Positions 17,777-26,781 of a DNA stretch of 64,000 nt are shown here, piece by piece. The notes beneath the pieces were generated by a model. The model did not search any database. It worked only from the letters and a program-made list of their open reading frames with translations, and was not told the origin of the DNA. A program made the position numbers and the translations under genes. Origin of the DNA: Puerhibacterium puerhi (GTDB taxonomy: Bacteria > Actinomycetota > Actinomycetes > Actinomycetales > Cellulomonadaceae); the NCBI RefSeq assembly GCF_009846865.1, contig NZ_WUWN01000010.1, positions 23,246-87,245 on the forward strand, in the 5' to 3' direction. The stretch's first letter is position 1. Every line of letters begins with the position of its first letter.

Positions 17777-17810
17777 CGGCCCGGTCGCCCCGCGCGGGGC
17801 GACCGGGCCG
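17777..17810 (-). terminator. Hairpin between binding-protein and phosphodiesterase genes
   Basis: A perfect 15-bp stem (17777-17791 with 17796-17810) has a GCGC loop. It lies directly after the binding-protein stop codon. It may terminate partly, stabilise the binding-protein message, or reduce expression of the last gene. Confidence 0.75.
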
Positions 17811-17816
17811 GCGAGG

Positions 17817-19214
17817 TCAGGAGGCCAGGACCTTCGCGATGCTCTCGGCGTTCTGGTCGAAGATGCCCTCGAGCTTGCCCTGCAGGCTCGAGACGACCGA
17901 CGCGACGTCCGCGCCGTCGCCGTACACCTGCGCCATCGCGGCGTTGATCTCGGTGACCGCCGACTGGTACCAGCCGATCGGGTCGGCCGTCTGGGCGTTG
18001 GCGACCTGCTTCAGCGCCGTGCCGAAGTTCGCGTCGGCGGCGACCAGGTCCTTGACCGTCTGGGTCTCCTGCGCCGCGGTGACGATCGGCAGGTAGCCGG
18101 TGCTGGCGTGCCACTGCGCGGAGTTCTCCGGCTCCGCGAGGAACCGGAACAGCTCGGCACAGGCGTCCTGCCGCTCCTGCGACTCCGCCTTGACGATGCT
18201 CAGGCCCGAGCCGCCGGTGGGGACCTTGGGGCCGGGAGCGTCGTGGCCGAGCATGAACGCGGTGCCGATCTCGAACTCGGCAGCCTCCGTGGCGCCGCGC
18301 AGCGACGCCGTCGAGCCGTGCGTGGCGGCGGCGACACCGGTCTGGAAGTCGGTCATCGCCGCCTTGGCCATGTAGCCGAAGCCGTCACGGTGGATGAAGT
18401 CCTTCTTCCACTGCAGCCACTCGGCGGCCGGGCCGGCGTCCGCGGTGACCTCGGTGTCGGTGGACCACCGGCCGCCCCACGCCCAGATGTGCGACTGGCC
18501 GAACCAGGCGTCCTCCGCGCTGAACGCCATCGGCTTGAGCGACTGGCCGCCGGCGTCGAGGGCGAGCAGGGCCGGGGACATCTCGGCGAACTCGGTCCAC
18601 GTGGTCGGCCCGGTCTCCGGCAGGCCCGCCTCGCGGAAGCGGTCCTTGTTGAAGTAGAACAGCGGCGTCGAGCGGGCGAACGGCACGACGAACGTCTCGC
18701 CGCCGGCGGTGCCCTCGCCGACGTAGTTCTGCATGTACACGTCGAGCGACCACTCGTCGTCGAAGTAGCGGTCCAGCGGCGCCAGGGAGTCGGCCTGCCA
18801 GAACTGCAGCCACTGCCGCTCCGGGAAGCAGACGATGTCGGGCACCTGACGCGCCTGGAGCGCGGCGGTGTACTTCTGGTTGAGGTCCGCGTAGGAGCCC
18901 TGCGACTCCGCCGCGGCGTAGATCTCGTCCTGCGACTCGTTGAACGCCGTGAACAGCGCCTGCACGGCCTCGAAGTTCACGCCCGTGAACGGCGCCCAGA
19001 ACAGGATCGCCGTGCGGCCGGCGTACTGCGACGGCACCTTGACCGGCGCCTGGGAGAAGCCGGAGCGCAGGTTGCTGCTGCCGCCGCTGCTCGAGCCGCC
19101 CGCGGCGGGCGCCCCGCCGGCGCACGCGGCGAGCGTCGCCGCCGCGCCGCCCGCGCCCAGCAGGGCGAGCAGGGTGCGGCGGTCGAGGACGAGCTGGGAG
19201 AGGTTGCTGGACAC
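17817..19214 (-). CDS. ABC importer solute-binding lipoprotein
   Basis: The 465-residue family 1 binding protein starts with a twin-Arg-like DRRTLLALLGAGG signal and a lipobox (TLAAC), so it should be lipid-anchored outside the membrane. The body fits carbohydrate-binding proteins of the UgpB/MalE class (FWAPFTGVNFEAVQALFTAF, PDIVCFPERQW, VVPFARSTPLFYFNKD). The GTG start has GAGGAG upstream. The two permease genes precede it. The ligand cannot be read from sequence; the adjacent phosphodiesterase suggests a phosphorylated sugar or glycerol compound. Confidence 0.9.
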   Translation of the reverse strand: MSSNLSQLVLDRRTLLALLGAGGAAATLAACAGGAPAAGGSSSGGSSNLRSGFSQAPVKVPSQYAGRTAILFWAPFTGVNFEAVQALFTAFNESQDEIYAAAESQGSYADLNQKYTAALQARQVPDIVCFPERQWLQFWQADSLAPLDRYFDDEWSLDVYMQNYVGEGTAGGETFVVPFARSTPLFYFNKDRFREAGLPETGPTTWTEFAEMSPALLALDAGGQSLKPMAFSAEDAWFGQSHIWAWGGRWSTDTEVTADAGPAAEWLQWKKDFIHRDGFGYMAKAAMTDFQTGVAAATHGSTASLRGATEAAEFEIGTAFMLGHDAPGPKVPTGGSGLSIVKAESQERQDACAELFRFLAEPENSAQWHASTGYLPIVTAAQETQTVKDLVAADANFGTALKQVANAQTADPIGWYQSAVTEINAAMAQVYGDGADVASVVSSLQGKLEGIFDQNAESIAKVLAS

Positions 19215-19321
19215 AGGGGTCTCCTCGGAGTGGGTGTGCAGACCCGGCGAGGGGCCGGGACGAGGGGGGCGGCCCGCGGGCCGCAGGGGAGGACCCGGCC
19301 GGGTGGCGGCCGGGCGGGACG

Positions 19322-20284
19322 TCAGCCCTTGAGCGCGCCGGCGGCGATGCCGCCCATGATCCGCTTCTGGGCGACGAAGAAGACGACGAGCATCGGCAGG
19401 CCGACCATGACGGTGCCGGCCAGGATCGAGCCCCAGTTGGTGTAGCCCTCCTGGCTGCGCAGGAACATCAGGCCGATCGGCAGCGTCCGCATGTCGGCGG
19501 TGCTCGTGACGATGAGCGGCCAGACGAAGTCGTTCCACTTGCCGATGAGCACGATGAGCGTGCCGGTGAGGATCATCGGCTTGCACAGCGGCACGACGAG
19601 CGTGAGCATCCGGCGCAGGTGGCCGGCGCCGTCCACGAGCGCGGCGTCGATCAGCTCGCCGGGCACCTGGCGCATCTGCTGGTAGACCAGGAACATCGCG
19701 AACGCGCTGCCCATCCCGGGCAGGATCAGGCCGGCGTAGGTGTTGAGCCAGCCCAGCTCGCCCACGGTGATGTAGTTGACCAGCAGCGTCACGTGGCCCG
19801 GCAGCATCAGCGAGCCGAGCACCAGCACGAACACGGCCTTCTTGAACCGGAACCGCACGAACGCGAAGGCGTAGGCGGACAGGATCGCGCAACCCATCTC
19901 CAGGACGGTGCCGACGCCGGTGGTGATGATCGAGTTGACGAAGAACCGGTCGAACGGCGCGGCCCGCCAGGCCTCGGCGAAGTTCGACCACTCGAGGCTG
20001 GAGGGCAACCAGCGCAGGGGCCAGGCGTAGATGTCGGACTCGGGCTTCACCGCCGAGCTGAACAGCCAGTAGACCGGGACGACGAACAGCAGCAGCACGA
20101 GCGCCAGCAGCACGTACTGGACGATCGTCAGCGGCAGCGGACGGCGGGTCACCGCCGAGCCGGGGCCCGAGGTGGTGGTGCTGCGCCGGCGGCCGGAGCC
20201 CCTGCCGGCGCCTCTGCCGGCGCTCGCGGCAGGCGTGGTGGGCGCGGCGTCGGCCGGCGCGGTGGGGGTGACGACGGCGCTCAC
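19322..20284 (-). CDS. ABC sugar-type permease, MalG class
   Basis: The 320-residue protein has six membrane helices after a disordered Ala/Thr N-terminus. The cytoplasmic EAA loop, which contacts the ATPase, reads ELIDAALVDGAGHLRRM and then LTLVVPLCKP. It starts with GTG in a GTGA overlap with the partner permease, so the two are translationally coupled. It forms the membrane channel with the MalF-class partner. Confidence 0.92.
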   Translation of the reverse strand: MSAVVTPTAPADAAPTTPAASAGRGAGRGSGRRRSTTTSGPGSAVTRRPLPLTIVQYVLLALVLLLFVVPVYWLFSSAVKPESDIYAWPLRWLPSSLEWSNFAEAWRAAPFDRFFVNSIITTGVGTVLEMGCAILSAYAFAFVRFRFKKAVFVLVLGSLMLPGHVTLLVNYITVGELGWLNTYAGLILPGMGSAFAMFLVYQQMRQVPGELIDAALVDGAGHLRRMLTLVVPLCKPMILTGTLIVLIGKWNDFVWPLIVTSTADMRTLPIGLMFLRSQEGYTNWGSILAGTVMVGLPMLVVFFVAQKRIMGGIAAGALKG

Positions 20285-21318
20285 GAGTAGTGCACCTTCC
20301 TCTCGGCGAAGCGGGTCTGCAGGACGGTGACCACCATGAGGATCACGAACAGCACCGTGGCCGCGGCGGCGGACGAGCCGATGTCGAACCGCAGGAAGGC
20401 CTGGTCGTAGACCATCCAGGTGAGGGTCGTCGAGGAGACCCCGGGCCCGCCGGAGGTGAGGATGGCGATGATGTCGAAGGCCTGGGCGCTGGTGATGATG
20501 CCGGTCAGCAGCAGGAAGTAGGTGACCGGGCTGAGCAGCGGCAGCGTCATGCTGCGGAAGAGCTTCCAGCCGTGCGCGCCGTCCAGCGACGCCGCCTCGA
20601 AGAGGTCCTTCGGCAGGTCGAGGATCGCGGTGTAGTAGATGATCGCGACGAACCCGAGGCGCTGCCAGGCGTAGGCGACGGTGATCGCCCACAGCGACCA
20701 GTCCGACGTCGTCGTCCACTGCGGGGAGTCGGCGCCGAAGGCGTTGAACGCCAGGCGGCTGAGGCCGTAGGTGGGGTCGAACATGAACAGCCACACGATG
20801 CCGACGGCAGCGCCCGGCAGCATGTGCGGGGCGAACGTCATGGTCCGTGTCAGGCCGGCGAACCGCAGCCTGCGCGACAGCAGGTAGCCGATGCCGAGGC
20901 CGCCCACCAGCGTGCCGCCGACGGTGACCGCGGTGAAGACGCCGGTGTTGGCCAGCACGGTGCCGAACTCCGGGTCCTGGAGCAGGTCCACGTAGTTCTG
21001 CAGGCCGACGAAGACCGGCGACGGGGAGATGAAGTCCCAGTCCATGAGGCTCAGGACGACGTTGTAGATCGTCGGCCAGTACGAGAACACCAGGATCGCG
21101 GCCAGGTTCGGGGCGACCAGCGCGGCGAACAGCAGGCCCTCGCGCAGCCCGCGGCGGCGGCGGGCGCGGCGACGCTCGGCCGACGGGGCCGGCACGGGCG
21201 AGGCGGACGACGGCGCGGTGCGGGCGGCGCTCGCGGTGCCGGCCGGGACCTGCGGCCCGCCGACGTCGGGCCGCGTGGGCGCGGCCGGTGCAGCAACGGT
21301 GTGGGTCACGGGCCACAT
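20281..21318 (-). CDS. ABC sugar-type permease, MalF class
   Basis: The 345-residue protein has a Pro/Ala-rich cytoplasmic N-terminus, six membrane helices and the EAA loop (DLFEAASLDGAHGWKLFRSM, then TLPLLSP). It is the first gene of the four-gene leftward operon. The ATG at 21318 lacks a strong ribosome site, and a GTG three codons on is an alternative. No ATPase gene is nearby, so a shared MsiK-like ATPase elsewhere is likely, as is common in actinobacteria. Confidence 0.92.
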   Translation of the reverse strand: MWPVTHTVAAPAAPTRPDVGGPQVPAGTASAARTAPSSASPVPAPSAERRRARRRRGLREGLLFAALVAPNLAAILVFSYWPTIYNVVLSLMDWDFISPSPVFVGLQNYVDLLQDPEFGTVLANTGVFTAVTVGGTLVGGLGIGYLLSRRLRFAGLTRTMTFAPHMLPGAAVGIVWLFMFDPTYGLSRLAFNAFGADSPQWTTTSDWSLWAITVAYAWQRLGFVAIIYYTAILDLPKDLFEAASLDGAHGWKLFRSMTLPLLSPVTYFLLLTGIITSAQAFDIIAILTSGGPGVSSTTLTWMVYDQAFLRFDIGSSAAAATVLFVILMVVTVLQTRFAERKVHYS

Positions 21319-21324
21319 TCGACG

Positions 21325-21349
21325 GGTCGGCGGTTGCGGGCAGCCGACC
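21325..21349. promoter_or_regulatory. Candidate operator before the ABC operon
   Basis: GGTCGGC and GCCGACC form a perfect 7-bp inverted repeat with an 11-base centre, directly before the first permease start. It could be a repressor site, but with this base composition chance is also possible. No regulator gene is adjacent. Confidence 0.3.
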
Positions 21350-21430
21350 GGCAGGCGAACCGGCGCGGAAGCGGCGGGGAAGGGTCCGGGAAGGTCCGGC
21401 GACGCCGGGTCGAACGGCAGGTGGACGTCA

Positions 21431-21475
21431 GGCGGTGGGGCGTCCGGCGGTGGGGCGTCAGGCGGTGGGGCGTCA
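21431..21475. repeat. Three tandem 15-bp repeats at an epimerase 3' end
   Basis: GGCGGTGGGGCGTCM occurs three times head to tail, and the last copy includes the stop codon of the epimerase-like gene. Extra copies downstream of the stop are non-coding, consistent with replication slippage. Confidence 0.8.
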
Positions 21476-22471
21476 GGCGGGGCGGCCGTCGAGCGCGCGC
21501 AGCACCTCGGCCTCCTGCGCCGCCGTCAGGCCCGTCACCGTGGCGCGCGGCGTGGCCCGCAGCCACGCCAGCGTGTCCCGGGCGGTCTCGGCGACCGGCC
21601 GCGGCCGCAGCCCGGCCGCGAGGGACGCGGCGACGTCGTGCCCCACGATGCCGTCGTACTGCGGGCGGGGCAGCCACAGCGGCAGCGAGCGCTCCCCGGA
21701 CCAGGGCGCCACCCCGGCGGCCTCGAGCGCGGCGTGCGACGCCCACCGCCAGGCCGGCGCCGCGCCGCACCCGGCGGCGACCTCGGCCAGCAGGTCGCCG
21801 AGCGGCACCGGCGGCGCCACCCCGTCGTAGACGCCGTCGGCGCGGGCCTCGGCGAGGTCGACGAGCCAGGCCGCGAGGTCGCGCACGTCGACCAGCTGGA
21901 CGGCGTCGGACGGGTCGCCGGGTGCCAGCACCTGCGCGCCTGGCTCGTACGCCGCCCGCGCCAGGCGCGCCACCCAGTACGCGAACCGCCCCGACGGGTC
22001 GCCGGGCCCGGCGATCAGGCCCGGTCGCACCACGGTGCTGCTCGCGGTGCCGGCGCGGACGGCCTCCTCGCACGCCACCTTCATGCCGCCGTAGGCGGCG
22101 GGGTCGAGGCTGTCGAGGTCCTCGCCGACCGCCGGCCGCAGCGGCAGCGTGCCCGGGCCTCCACCGGGCGTCGCCTCGTCGGCGTAGACGTTGATCGTCG
22201 AGACGAAGACCCAGTGCGCGTCCGGCAGGGCGGCGACCGCCGTGCGCACGTGCGAGGGCTTGCGGGCGACGTCGACGACGGCGTCGAACCGCTCGGCGGC
22301 GAGCGCCGCCGGCAGCCCGGCGTCGCGGTCGGCGACGACGTGCCGCACCCCGGGCGGGACCGCGCCCGAGACGCCGCGGCTCACGGCCACGACGTCGTGG
22401 CCGCGAGCGAGCGCCGCCGTCGCGACGGCCTTCGAGAGGAACACGGTCCCGCCGAGCACCAGGAGCTTCAT
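21473..22471 (-). CDS. NAD-dependent epimerase/dehydratase family protein
   Basis: The 332-residue extended SDR starts MKLLVLGGTVFLSKAVATAA (GGTxFLxxxxA nucleotide-binding site) and has VFVSTINVYAD and AAYGGMKVACE, a Tyr-x3-Lys active site. This resembles reductase-like epimerases related to isoflavone reductase and RNA-binding epimerase homologues rather than sugar epimerases. Substrate unknown. It starts 46 bases after the GDPD gene on the same strand and may be co-transcribed with it. Confidence 0.82.
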   Translation of the reverse strand: MKLLVLGGTVFLSKAVATAALARGHDVVAVSRGVSGAVPPGVRHVVADRDAGLPAALAAERFDAVVDVARKPSHVRTAVAALPDAHWVFVSTINVYADEATPGGGPGTLPLRPAVGEDLDSLDPAAYGGMKVACEEAVRAGTASSTVVRPGLIAGPGDPSGRFAYWVARLARAAYEPGAQVLAPGDPSDAVQLVDVRDLAAWLVDLAEARADGVYDGVAPPVPLGDLLAEVAAGCGAAPAWRWASHAALEAAGVAPWSGERSLPLWLPRPQYDGIVGHDVAASLAAGLRPRPVAETARDTLAWLRATPRATVTGLTAAQEAEVLRALDGRPA

Positions 22472-22517
22472 GCGCCCACCCTGGCGGCCTGCCGGGCGCG
22501 GTGGCGAGCGGTGTCGC

Positions 22518-23357
22518 TCAGGGCAGAAGCCGCGCCTCGGCCGGGGTCGCGGGCGTCGGTGCTGCCGCCGTCGCCCGGCCCTCGAGCCAGCCGGCCAGGC
22601 GGTCGGGCCGGTCGGTGATGACGGCGTCGACGCCGGCCGCGAGCACGCCGGCCCACTGCTCGGCGTCGTTGGCCGTCCACGTCATGACCCGCAGGCCGGC
22701 GTCGTGCAGCCGCTGCACCAGCGCCGGGTCCTCCAGCACCATCCCGACGTACGGGTTGCACGCGACCACCTCGAGCTCGGCCGCCACCTCGAGCAGGCGG
22801 TCCCACTGCTGGTGCACCAGCCAGCCGCGCGGCAGGTGAGGCGCGACGTCGCGCAGCGCCGCGACGGTCTCCGGGTGGAACGACTGCACCACGACCCGGT
22901 CGGCCAGGCCGGCGACGTCGATCGCGTCGGTCACCGTGCGGGCGTCGTCGGCCGCCCACGAGCCCTTGAGCTCCAGCAGCAGGTCGGTGCCGGGCCGGGC
23001 CGCGAGCAGGTCGAGCACCTCGGCGAACGTCGGGATGCGCTGGCCGGCGTACGCGGGGGAGAAGGTCACGCCGGCGTCGAGCGCGCGCAGCGCCCCGAGC
23101 GCCAGCCCGGCCACCGCCCCCGTGCCGTCGGTCGTGGCGTCGACCGTGTCGTCGTGGATGACCACGACCTCGCCGTCCGCGGTGAGCTGGACGTCGATCT
23201 CCACCGCGTGCGCCTGCGCGCGCCACGCCGACTCGAGGGCCGCGAGCGTGTTCTGCGGGGCGACGGAGGAGTTGCCGCGGTGGGCGATCACGACCGGCGA
23301 GGCGGAGCCTGTCGGGGCGGGGCCGGGGGAGGAGAGGGACGGCAGCAGCGTGGTCAC
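22518..23357 (-). CDS. Glycerophosphodiester phosphodiesterase
   Basis: It splits glycerophosphodiesters into glycerol-3-phosphate and an alcohol. The 279-residue GDPD barrel shows VIAHRGNSS, APQNTLAALESAW, VEIDVQLTADGEVVVIHDDT (metal-binding Glu and Asp, catalytic His) and LLLELKG, all in order. No signal peptide is visible, which suggests a cytosolic UgpQ-like role. Its closeness to an ABC importer that may carry a glycerol-phosphate-like compound fits, although the two units are separate. Confidence 0.92.
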   Translation of the reverse strand: MTTLLPSLSSPGPAPTGSASPVVIAHRGNSSVAPQNTLAALESAWRAQAHAVEIDVQLTADGEVVVIHDDTVDATTDGTGAVAGLALGALRALDAGVTFSPAYAGQRIPTFAEVLDLLAARPGTDLLLELKGSWAADDARTVTDAIDVAGLADRVVVQSFHPETVAALRDVAPHLPRGWLVHQQWDRLLEVAAELEVVACNPYVGMVLEDPALVQRLHDAGLRVMTWTANDAEQWAGVLAAGVDAVITDRPDRLAGWLEGRATAAAPTPATPAEARLLP

Positions 23358-23958
23358 GCCCCCACGCTAGGGGCCGCGGCGGTGCGGGACAGGTCGTGGC
23401 GGCGCGCCGCGGGCCGATGTTCGCCGAGGCTTCACGCGGACGTCGGCGGGCTGTCACCGGACGCACGGACGGTCGCCCGCGGCGGCCCAGACCGCTCGTT
23501 GCCCCGAGCGCTCAGCGCACTGACCTGCAGCGACGGCCGACGGCAGGCACTTTTGAGGAGAACCGGGGAACTTTCACCCGGCAGGCGTCCGGATTCAACC
23601 TTGTGGCCCCGGTCACCACCCACGTCTACTGGTCGCACCACGTCGCAAGGAGCAGGCGCCAGGGGGGCGCAGGCCGGCTCGAGAAAACGCCGCACGGTTC
23701 GGCGTCACCCATCCGGTCCACCCGTCACAGGGGCACCCCATGAGCTCTCGCCGCCACCCCCCGCCTCCGCCCGGCGCGCCGCACCCGCGCGGCACCTGCC
23801 GAGCGTGGCGGTCGCCGGCCGTCCCGCGCAGCCGCCGGGCGAGCTGAGCCGCCCCGTCCCACCACCCTCCGGCCGACACGGCCGCCCGCGCAGCGCGGAG
23901 CCCCTGGCTCCTGGCGCGCCGGGCCCGCGTCGCCGCCGTCCCGTCCGAAGGAACCTCC
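23358..23958. other. 600-base divergent intergenic region
   Basis: This lies between the GDPD gene (leftward) and the polysaccharide genes (rightward). An AT-richer patch at 23550-23610 includes GGGGAACTTTCACCC, whose GGAACTT resembles an ECF-sigma -35 box, but the spacing to a matching -10 is not convincing. A 35-codon Pro/Arg reading frame at 23740-23847 is probably chance. I see no gene here. Confidence 0.4.
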
Positions 23959-25458
23959 ATGGTTGTCGAGAAGGACTTCGTGCGCCCAAAAACGGGTGCG
24001 CAACCGCCCACCCGGGCACGAGTGCGGTCGCTCTCCGCCCGTGTCTGGGAGCGTGCGGTGCGACGCCGCGTCGCGCTGACGGACGCGGGCGCCGTCGCCA
24101 TCACGCTCACCGTGGCCTACGTGCTGCGGTTCGAGCAGATCGGCCTGGGTGGCGCCGCCACCCTGCACGTGCGCGACGAGTACGTGCTGATCTCCGTGGT
24201 CATGTTCCTGACCTGGCTCGCCGCGCTGCGCTTCGGCGAGGCCCACGACCCCAAGCTCATGGGCACCGACCCGCACGAGTACCTGCGGGTCACCAACATC
24301 ACGCTCGCGTACTTCGGGGCCGTCGCCGTCGTCGCCTACCTGCTGCGCTACGACCTGGCGCGCGGGTACGTGGCGATCGCCATGCCCCTGGGCCTGGTGC
24401 TGCTCAACGTGGGGCGCCTGGTCCACCGGCGGCTGCTCGAGACCGAGCGGCGGTCCGGCCGGCACATCACGCGGGCCCTCGTGGTCGGCGGTCGCGACAG
24501 CGTCACCCAGCTGGTGGACGAGCTGGGCCGCGACTCGCGCGTGGTGCTGGAGACCGTCGCGGCGTGCGTGCCGGGCGGCGCGATCGGGCCGTACGAGGAG
24601 GTGCGGGGCGTGCCCGTCGTCGGCGACGTCCCGGACGCCGCCGAGCGGGCCCGCGCCCTGGGCGCCGACGCCGTGATCGTCACGAGCTGCGACATGGTGA
24701 CGCCGCGGTCGGTCAAGCGCCTGGCGTGGGACCTGGAGTCCGTCGGGGCGGACCTCATCCTGGCGCCCGCGCTGACCGACGTCGCCGGGCCGCGCGTGCG
24801 GACGCGGCCGGTGGCCGGCCTGCCGCTGATGCACGTCGAGGCGCCCGGGTACACGGGGCCGCAGCTTGTGGTCAAGCGCACCTTCGACCTGGTCGGCGCC
24901 GCCGCGCTGCTGGTGGTCCTGGCCGTGCCCCTCGCCGTGATCGCGCTCGCCGTGCTGCTGGCGAGCCCGGGGCCGGTGCTGTTCGCGCAGGAGCGCATCG
25001 GCCTGGGCGGGCGGCCGTTCACGATGTACAAGTTCCGCTCGATGGTGCCGGACGCCGAGGCGCGGCTCGAGAGCATCCGCATCCTCGACGAGGGCAACGG
25101 GCTGCTGTTCAAGATGAAGGAGGACCCGCGGGTCACCCGCGTGGGCAGGTTCCTGCGCCGCTACTCCCTCGACGAGCTGCCGCAGCTGTTCAACGTGCTC
25201 ACCGGCTCCATGAGCCTGGTGGGGCCGCGCCCGCAGCTGCCCCGCGAGGTCGCGATGCACGACGGCGAGATCGGTCGCCGGCTGCTGGTGCGCCCGGGGC
25301 TCACCGGCCTGTGGCAGGTCAAGGGCCGCTCGGACCTGTCCCTCGAGGAGAGCAAGCGGCTCGACCTCTACTACGTCGAGAACTGGAGCCCGCTCGTCGA
25401 CATCAGCATCCTGCTCAAGACGTTCCGAGCGGTGGTGAGCCGTCGTGGCGCTTACTGA
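23959..25458 (+). CDS. Polyprenyl-phosphate sugar-1-phosphate transferase (exopolysaccharide initiation)
   Basis: The 499-residue protein has the WbaP/WcaJ/CpsE layout: an N-terminal block of four membrane helices, a soluble Rossmann-like domain (RALVVGGRDSVTQLVDELG), a re-entrant helix near residue 315, and the catalytic C-terminus (KRTFDLVGAAALL, MYKFRSMVPDAE, SLDELPQLFNVLTGSMSLVG, PRPQLPRE, RPGLTGLWQVKGRS). It loads the first sugar phosphate onto undecaprenyl phosphate. The ATG is preceded by GAAGGAAC. The next gene overlaps its end by 14 bases, so the two are coupled. Confidence 0.93.
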   Translation: MVVEKDFVRPKTGAQPPTRARVRSLSARVWERAVRRRVALTDAGAVAITLTVAYVLRFEQIGLGGAATLHVRDEYVLISVVMFLTWLAALRFGEAHDPKLMGTDPHEYLRVTNITLAYFGAVAVVAYLLRYDLARGYVAIAMPLGLVLLNVGRLVHRRLLETERRSGRHITRALVVGGRDSVTQLVDELGRDSRVVLETVAACVPGGAIGPYEEVRGVPVVGDVPDAAERARALGADAVIVTSCDMVTPRSVKRLAWDLESVGADLILAPALTDVAGPRVRTRPVAGLPLMHVEAPGYTGPQLVVKRTFDLVGAAALLVVLAVPLAVIALAVLLASPGPVLFAQERIGLGGRPFTMYKFRSMVPDAEARLESIRILDEGNGLLFKMKEDPRVTRVGRFLRRYSLDELPQLFNVLTGSMSLVGPRPQLPREVAMHDGEIGRRLLVRPGLTGLWQVKGRSDLSLEESKRLDLYYVENWSPLVDISILLKTFRAVVSRRGAY

Positions 25459-26644
25459 CCTCGCCCGCGCGGGGACCGCGCGCGACGCCGCGGCCACCAC
25501 CGCCGACGCCCGGCCCGACGCCGTCCGCGGCGGGGGAGTGCTGGTGCACGAGTGGATCGAGCGCACCGGCGGCGCCGAGCGCGTCCTCGACCACCTGGTC
25601 GAGGAGTTCCCCGGGGCGCCGGTGGTGTGCCTGTGGGACGACGCGCCGGGGCGCTACCCGGGCACGACGGTGCGCGAGTCGGCGCTGGCGCGCACGCCGC
25701 TGCGGCGCCACAAGGCGCTGACCGCGCCGCTCATGCCCTCGGTGTGGCACGGGCGCTGGTCCGGCGTCGAGGACCCCGAGTGGGTGCTGGCGACCAGCCA
25801 CTCCTTCGGGCACCACTTCTGCACCGGCCCGGCCGCGCGCGGCGCGCGCACCCTCGCGTACGTGCACACCCCGGCCCGGTTCCTGTGGGCGCCGGAGAGC
25901 GACCCGCGCGGGCGGCACCCCGTCGTCGGCCTGGCCGCCCCCGCGCTGCGGCACGTGGACCGCCGCCGCGCCCGGCGCCTGGACGACCTCGCGGCGAACA
26001 GCCGGTACGTCCGCGCCCGCATCGCCCTGAGCTGGGGGCGCGACGCGCGGGTCATCTACCCCCCGGTGGACGTGGCGGCGCTGACCCGGGTCGCCGACTG
26101 GGCGGACGAGGTGACCGGGGCCGAGCGCGCCGTCGTCGACTCCCTGCCGCCGACGTACGTCCTGGGCGCCTCGCGCCTGGTGGCGTACAAGCGGCTGGAC
26201 CTGGTGATCCGGGCGGGGGAGGCGGCGGGGCTGCCGGTGCTGCTCGTCGGCGAGGGGCCGCAGGCCGGCCGGCTGGCGGAGCTCGCCGCCGCGGCGTCCG
26301 TGCCGGTGCGGTTCCTCGGGGCGGTGTCGGACGCGTTGCTGCGGCTGCTCATGCAGCGGGCGCTGGCGTACGTGTTCCCGCCGGTCGAGGACTTCGGGAT
26401 CCTGCCCGTCGAGGCCATGGCGCTCGGGGCGCCCACGGTGGTGAACGCCGAGGGCGGGGCCCGCGAGAGCGTCGAGCGGCTCGGCCTCGGCGTCGTCGCC
26501 GAGAGCCTCGACGACGCCGGCCTGCGCCGCGCCGTCGAGGCCGCCGCCGCCCTGCCGCGCGCCGACGTCAGTGCGCTGGCCGAGCGGACCTTCGGTGTCC
26601 GTCGCTTCCGTCGCGAGGTGCGCGACTGGGTCGACGGGGGATAG
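25445..26644 (+). CDS. Family 4 glycosyltransferase
   Basis: The 399-residue GT-B protein shows RTGGAERVLDHLVEEFPGAP at the N-terminus and a nucleotide-sugar site in the C-terminal half (LGASRLVAYKRLDLVIRAGE, VGEGPQAGRLAEL, EDFGILPVEAMALGAPTVVN with the E-x7-E pattern). It probably adds a sugar to the lipid-linked intermediate made by the upstream transferase. The GTG start lies inside the end of that gene. No export or polymerase genes follow here, so the polysaccharide locus is either minimal or split. Confidence 0.9.
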   Translation: MALTDLARAGTARDAAATTADARPDAVRGGGVLVHEWIERTGGAERVLDHLVEEFPGAPVVCLWDDAPGRYPGTTVRESALARTPLRRHKALTAPLMPSVWHGRWSGVEDPEWVLATSHSFGHHFCTGPAARGARTLAYVHTPARFLWAPESDPRGRHPVVGLAAPALRHVDRRRARRLDDLAANSRYVRARIALSWGRDARVIYPPVDVAALTRVADWADEVTGAERAVVDSLPPTYVLGASRLVAYKRLDLVIRAGEAAGLPVLLVGEGPQAGRLAELAAAASVPVRFLGAVSDALLRLLMQRALAYVFPPVEDFGILPVEAMALGAPTVVNAEGGARESVERLGLGVVAESLDDAGLRRAVEAAAALPRADVSALAERTFGVRRFRREVRDWVDGG

Positions 26645-26781
26645 CTCCGGTCGCCTTCGGGCGTCCGGTGCACCGCGCCGGTCGGGCAGCCATACCCCCC
26701 TGGGCAGCCCGGCCGGCGTCGGTGTTCCTGGCGCCGGTCACCGGCGCCGACGGCCTCGGCGCCTCAGGCGTGCGGCGCGCC

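Noticed and set aside
23740-23847. A 35-codon leader peptide before the polysaccharide genes
   Set aside because: It is Pro/Arg-rich, lacks a ribosome site and looks like chance in GC-rich DNA.
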